Assembly (NCBI GenBank): GCA_033763695.1
Contig: JANRKB010000015.1
Span: 4,027-68,026 of the forward strand
Reading direction: 5' to 3'
DNA length: 64,000 bases
Source: JANRKB01 sp033763695
Lineage (GTDB): Bacteria > Planctomycetota > Phycisphaerae > Phycisphaerales > UBA1924
Below are positions 60,542 through 64,000 of the stretch, piece by piece. Under the pieces are notes generated by a model, which worked only from the letters and a program-made list of their open reading frames with translations, made no database searches and was not told where the DNA came from. Numbering within the stretch: the first letter of the stretch is position 1; every line of letters begins with the position of its first letter. The position numbers were made by a program, and so were the translations under genes.

Positions 60542-62656
60542 ATGCTCCGCCGCTGCGTCTTGTTGCTCTTGGCGTTGGTGTGCTCCGGCGCGCGGTCGCA
60601 GCCGATCCCTTCCTCATTGCCGGATGCCCCGCTGCGCTCCACCGCGTACCGTGATTCACTCGTTGCGCTGCGCGACCGTTTGAAGACCACCCCGCCGGCG
60701 ATCACACAGAAGGAACAGACTGAGTGCATCGACTGGATGCGCAAGGCCAACCCGGGGATCACGCGTGTGCTCGTCGGTCATCACGTTGTCGTGCTCGCGA
60801 CCGACGGATTCGCCGAGCGAGCCGCCAAGAGCGACTTTCTCCTCAACATCGATCTCGGGTATGAGGTGCTCGTTCATCTCTTCGGCGTTGATCCATGCAA
60901 GCGGGTGGGCAGGCGATTCGTGATATGGCCCGATCCGGACATGCCGGGCGGGCATCGGTGCATCAAAGCCGACCTCCGCATTCATGTGGGTCGTAGCGAC
61001 TGGGACAACGCGGAATGGTTCGAGCGGTTCTTCCACGAGATGACGCACGGCTTCCAGTTCGAGCATCCGGCGATGCACTTGATGCTCGGCGGGTTCTTTG
61101 AGGGCTGGGCGGAGTTCATGCAGGGTGCGGTGACGGACCATCTGGCGCCCCTGGGTGCGCCGTTCGCCGGACGCGGCGACTACTACGCCGACCACTTCCC
61201 CAAGGCCGCGCAGTTTGAATACCTCCAGACTCGACTGCCCATCGAGGAGATCATCTCGTACGACCCGGCCGCAGGATTGCTCATGGAGTTGATGAACACG
61301 TCAAAGACCAAGGACGGCCATCGAGACTGGACGCCGCTTCGAAAGCTGCTGCGCCGTCCATTCACCGAGCCGCGCTGGACGCCCTGGCACCTCTGGCCCG
61401 CGATAATGGCGAGCGACCTACTGGATGCGTTTGGCGAGGCAAAGGCCAGGCCGATTCTGGCGAGGTATCGATTCCCGCTCGATTCCGCGTCGCTCGATCG
61501 TGCGCGGGCGCAGAACTGGGGATCGGACAAACCGGACCCATCACCGCGCACGATCCCCAACGCCAAGAGCGGCTGGAGCGCCCTCGGGCCCTTCGAGAAC
61601 GGGCGTCGCTACGGCATAGAGTGGGATCCGCTGGATGCCGAGGACATGGCCTGGCGCTGGTGCAATGTCGCCCAGGACTCCCCGACACCGCCGACGGATC
61701 CCTCGCGAAACGCTCAATGGCACGCGATCAGCCCCGACGCGAGTGGGATGATTTCGCTCGACGGCCCCGCGGGCGGCCCGGCATATTTCTACCTCGCCAC
61801 GACCATTCCGCCGGACTTGCGGACGCGGCTCACGCTCTACATCAGTTCCGATGACGAGTGCGCGGTCTGGCTCGATGGCGAGTTGGTGCACTTCTACCGC
61901 GGCACGCGCGGGTGCACGCCGGACCATCCGGATGTGGCCTACGCCGACGCGTCCGACACCAAGGGACAACTCGTCGTGCTCGTCATGAACCACGGTGGCG
62001 CCGCCGCGTTCTCGTTGGCGGTTGACAAAGGCGGGCCGCTGTTCGCGGGCTTCGAGCAGCGATTCGCCAGTGCCGATGCATCCGAGCGGGCCGCCGCCGT
62101 GTCCTACATCGCGTCTCGACGGCTTCAACAACCAGTTAAGTCCATTCTCGCACGCGCCGCCAGCGATCCGGACGAACGCGTCACGCGTGCGGCCAAGTGG
62201 TGGCGCGACGCCCGCCCCGCATCCGGAGGCCGATTTCGCGAGGCGGAGGAGGCGTACTTCCGCGGGTCCATCTGCGGTGGGTTCTACGGCAACAATGAAG
62301 GAGCGTCGGGCAACCAGTGTGTCGCGCGCGGCTGGGGCACCAACCCCGCCCACTGGTTGTCCCTGCCGATGGAGGTCAAGGCCGCTGGTGCTCAGAGAGT
62401 CCGCATCCGTTATGCCTGCCCGGTCGACTCGCAACTGCGTGTCAAGATCCGCCGTGGCGATCGCTTCGTCTTCCAGAGCGACATGCTCAACCTCACGCCC
62501 ACCGGCAAAGACTGGAACACCTGGGGCTGGCGTGATGTCGCCATTCCCGAGAGCGCAGGTCTCAAACCCGGTGTCTATCACGTTGAACTCATCGAGCCGT
62601 CCGGCGACGAGGGCAAGGGTCCCGACATCGATATCATCGGAATCGTGGCTCAGTGA
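60542..62656 (+). CDS. Secreted HExxH metallopeptidase-like protein with C-terminal binding domain
   Basis: This 704-residue exported protein starts with a signal peptide (RRCVLLLLALVCSGARS). FERFFHEMTHGFQFEH at about 161-176 is an H-E-x-x-H zinc motif, followed 18 residues later by E187 in GGFFEGWAEFMQG, a candidate third ligand. This matches the gluzincin layout in planctomycete proteins, but no named family could be recognised. The middle (about 400-520) has WSALGPFENGRRYG and LYISSDDECAVWLDGELVHF, the PA14/discoidin-like pattern of ligand domains, and the end (about 590-704) is a beta sandwich ending VYHVELIEPSG. The ATG at 60542 is the best start for the signal. It may act on a surface glycan or peptide. 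Confidence 0.72.
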   Translation: MLRRCVLLLLALVCSGARSQPIPSSLPDAPLRSTAYRDSLVALRDRLKTTPPAITQKEQTECIDWMRKANPGITRVLVGHHVVVLATDGFAERAAKSDFLLNIDLGYEVLVHLFGVDPCKRVGRRFVIWPDPDMPGGHRCIKADLRIHVGRSDWDNAEWFERFFHEMTHGFQFEHPAMHLMLGGFFEGWAEFMQGAVTDHLAPLGAPFAGRGDYYADHFPKAAQFEYLQTRLPIEEIISYDPAAGLLMELMNTSKTKDGHRDWTPLRKLLRRPFTEPRWTPWHLWPAIMASDLLDAFGEAKARPILARYRFPLDSASLDRARAQNWGSDKPDPSPRTIPNAKSGWSALGPFENGRRYGIEWDPLDAEDMAWRWCNVAQDSPTPPTDPSRNAQWHAISPDASGMISLDGPAGGPAYFYLATTIPPDLRTRLTLYISSDDECAVWLDGELVHFYRGTRGCTPDHPDVAYADASDTKGQLVVLVMNHGGAAAFSLAVDKGGPLFAGFEQRFASADASERAAAVSYIASRRLQQPVKSILARAASDPDERVTRAAKWWRDARPASGGRFREAEEAYFRGSICGGFYGNNEGASGNQCVARGWGTNPAHWLSLPMEVKAAGAQRVRIRYACPVDSQLRVKIRRGDRFVFQSDMLNLTPTGKDWNTWGWRDVAIPESAGLKPGVYHVELIEPSGDEGKGPDIDIIGIVAQ

Positions 62657-62683
62657 CCCAAGCACTCGCTCCGCGAGCGACCC

Positions 62684-63700
62684 ATGGCCGAGATACTGCC
62701 ATCTCCCGTCCCATCGGAAGCGCTCAAGACACCGAGCGGCCAAAGCCATCGCCTTGCTCGCGTGTGCAGCGTCGCTGACGGTCTGCTGGCGTGCGGCTTC
62801 GCGCTCTGGATGCTCGGCTACGCCTGGGGCAAGGTGCTGTCGCGTCAGTTCGTGCACGTCGGTTCCTACGGGCTTGATCAACGCATGGTTGAGGCCAGTG
62901 GCTTCGACCTCGTGTGGGTGATGCATGCATTCTCGCGCCGGTACGAGTTCGCGCTCGGCATGGCCGAACTGGTGTGCTGCGTCCTCGTCCTCGTGCCCCG
63001 CACGCGCGGGGTCGGTGCGCTCATGGGCGTTGGCATCTCGGCCAATCTGACGCTGCTCAACTACGAGTACGTTATCGGAGCATTCGAGATCGCGTTGGGG
63101 CTCATGCTTTGCTCGTTCGCCATGCTGCTGCTGCGGTGGGGCTGGGTTCTCGGGCTTGTCGGATTCTCACTGAGGCCGCCGATGTCCCCACGCTGGCCCA
63201 CTGCGGCGAAGATCGCGGGGTGGCTCGTGCTCGCGGGAGTCTTCGTGTGGATGCTCATCCCTGAAGTCATGATGCTGCGGCAACAGCAAGCACAGCAAGA
63301 CCCGTTGCTCCCCCGCGGGCGATTTGTCGTGGAGCGCGTGGATGCACCTCGCCATGACGTGCATCTCGTGCCCGGCGCGTATCTCTACATCGACGACTTT
63401 GATGTGGGCGGCATCCGGCACGCGGAGAAGCGCATGCCCGCCCGGCACACCATTGACCCGACCGCCGGGATTTTCCGCTTCCATGTCCACCACGACTACT
63501 TCACGTTCGGTGCGTTGCCCATCGAGGAGCAGCTGCGCATCGGCGATGGCTACTGGGACCACAATATCGTGACGATCCAGGGGCGCTACGAGCGCGACCC
63601 CGCAACCGGCGTGTTGACGGTGGAAACACCCACGGGACATCTGGTGCTCAGGCCCGACCCGCTCGACTGGCCGGAGCGTCACCGCCGCCTGCATCCCTGA
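62684..63700 (+). CDS. Membrane protein with DoxX-like N-terminus
   Basis: This 338-residue protein has four predicted helices in its first 220 residues (LLACGFALWMLGYAWGKVL, then VWVMHAFSRRYEFALGMAEL, AELVCCVLVLVPR and GVFVWMLIPEVMML) in the arrangement of DoxX-like or similar small quinol-related proteins, then a C-terminal soluble part (about 225-338) with VVERVDAPRHDVHLVPGA and IFRFHVHHDYFTFG. The latter has repeated His residues (HHDYF, HVHHD) that could bind metal. No family name is firm. It begins 27 bases after the metallopeptidase-like gene and may be cotranscribed. It is closed by the hairpin at 63794. Confidence 0.6.
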   Translation: MAEILPSPVPSEALKTPSGQSHRLARVCSVADGLLACGFALWMLGYAWGKVLSRQFVHVGSYGLDQRMVEASGFDLVWVMHAFSRRYEFALGMAELVCCVLVLVPRTRGVGALMGVGISANLTLLNYEYVIGAFEIALGLMLCSFAMLLLRWGWVLGLVGFSLRPPMSPRWPTAAKIAGWLVLAGVFVWMLIPEVMMLRQQQAQQDPLLPRGRFVVERVDAPRHDVHLVPGAYLYIDDFDVGGIRHAEKRMPARHTIDPTAGIFRFHVHHDYFTFGALPIEEQLRIGDGYWDHNIVTIQGRYERDPATGVLTVETPTGHLVLRPDPLDWPERHRRLHP

Positions 63701-63793
63701 AGCATGAGTTCGCCGGCAGGCCGCATCGGCTCTTCCTGTCTCTGGGCCTCCGAAACGGCCGTCGTCACACCACCCCTCGCCCTCTATTCGAAG

Positions 63794-63821
63794 AACCCCC
63801 GCGTCGCAAGGCTCGGGGGTT
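63794..63821. terminator. Hairpin terminator near the window end
   Basis: AACCCCCGCG..CGGGGGTT forms a stem of seven to nine bases. On the minus strand TTCTTCG follows, so it could end the gene that crosses the right edge; on the plus strand it lies about 95 bases after the membrane protein gene. Confidence 0.65.
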
Positions 63822-63905
63822 GTGGTTTGGGGCGCAGTGCGTTCAGCTTCCGGCTGGAGTATCCGACGCGGCTCGGCGTCCAGGGCGGCCAAGCCTTGGG
63901 TGTAC

Positions 63906-64000
63906 TCATATTTGCGATGAGAGCGACCGTTCGAGCGACTCCAGCCAGCGTTCGAGGCCCTCCGCCAAGCCGCGGTTGAACGGTCCACGCAAGAGCCAGG
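63906..64000 (-). CDS. C-terminal fragment of an unidentified gene
   Basis: On the minus strand the frame from the window edge to the TGA at 63906 reads WLLRGPFNRGLAEGLERWLE and ends SLERSLSSQI, 30 residues. It is an amphipathic helix with regular Leu/Glu/Arg spacing, with codon use like the genes around it; the other two frames on this strand are Pro/Arg-rich. The start lies beyond the window, and the fragment is too short for a family name. The hairpin at 63794 is its probable terminator. Confidence 0.5.
   Translation of the reverse strand, partial: WLLRGPFNRGLAEGLERWLESLERSLSSQI

Overview
The window looks like chromosome from a GC-rich planctomycete, most likely class Phycisphaerae. The evidence is three secreted proteins ending in paired D-F-N-x-D-G dockerin-like repeats with a terminal Gly-Cys (the type NCBI calls GC-type dockerin), a prepilin-like secreted protein with a C-terminal F-D-G-H-V motif, zinc-ribbon membrane proteins, Gfo/Idh/MocA oxidoreductases with a sugar isomerase, and type III glutamine synthetase. 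The phylum call is inferred from gene content. No phage, transposase or CRISPR array was seen; most of the window is housekeeping and envelope genes.

Layout. 1-7 kb: a PilZ protein cut by the window edge, a zinc-ribbon membrane protein, a uridine-kinase-like gene divergent from a CNT nucleoside transporter, a family 9 glycosyltransferase, serC and birA. 7-22.2 kb: eleven consecutive minus-strand genes, read in the order rdgB, NYN ribonuclease, small lipoprotein, S9 peptidase, amidase, GH38 alpha-mannosidase, PfkB kinase, ALDH7-like dehydrogenase, rpiA, guaB and a hypothetical. Several neighbours overlap by 1 to 8 bases. 22.4-33.3 kb: secreted and carbohydrate genes, namely a dockerin-bearing metallopeptidase, two MocA-type oxidoreductases, a family-10-like glycosidase, a sugar isomerase, two tandem dockerin paralogues and a prepilin-like protein. 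33.4-36.6 kb: glnN and trpA. 

36.6-43.7 kb is the most unusual part. Housekeeping genes (thiS, accD, rpe, rlmN, mcsB) are separated by 0.3-1.1 kb of non-coding DNA built from the same set of imperfect palindromes, in the same order, as at least four partial copies. The two longest copies are inverted relative to each other and bracket thiS-accD-rpe-rlmN. Short tandem repeats (a 14-bp GTCTCATGTCTGAT array, dispersed GACATCAGAC words and GCGAAAA heptamers) sit in the same gaps. This is the best candidate for something undescribed. 

43.7-64 kb: mcsA, rpmB, an S10-type peptidase, ahcY preceded by an ArsR-methyltransferase (SahR-like) regulator, a rhomboid protease, an RNase-HII-like protein, panC, a class III aminotransferase, an M20 peptidase, a UvrD/PcrA helicase, an FmdB protein, acpS, a second zinc-ribbon membrane protein, an initiator tRNA-Met, a secreted HExxH protein, a DoxX-like membrane protein and the end of an unidentified gene.

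Starts were chosen from ribosome binding sites and family N-termini. GTG and TTG starts are common here (rlmN, birA, thiS, rpiA, fmdB, the helicase). No database search was possible, so names rest on recognised motifs and overall sequence likeness.
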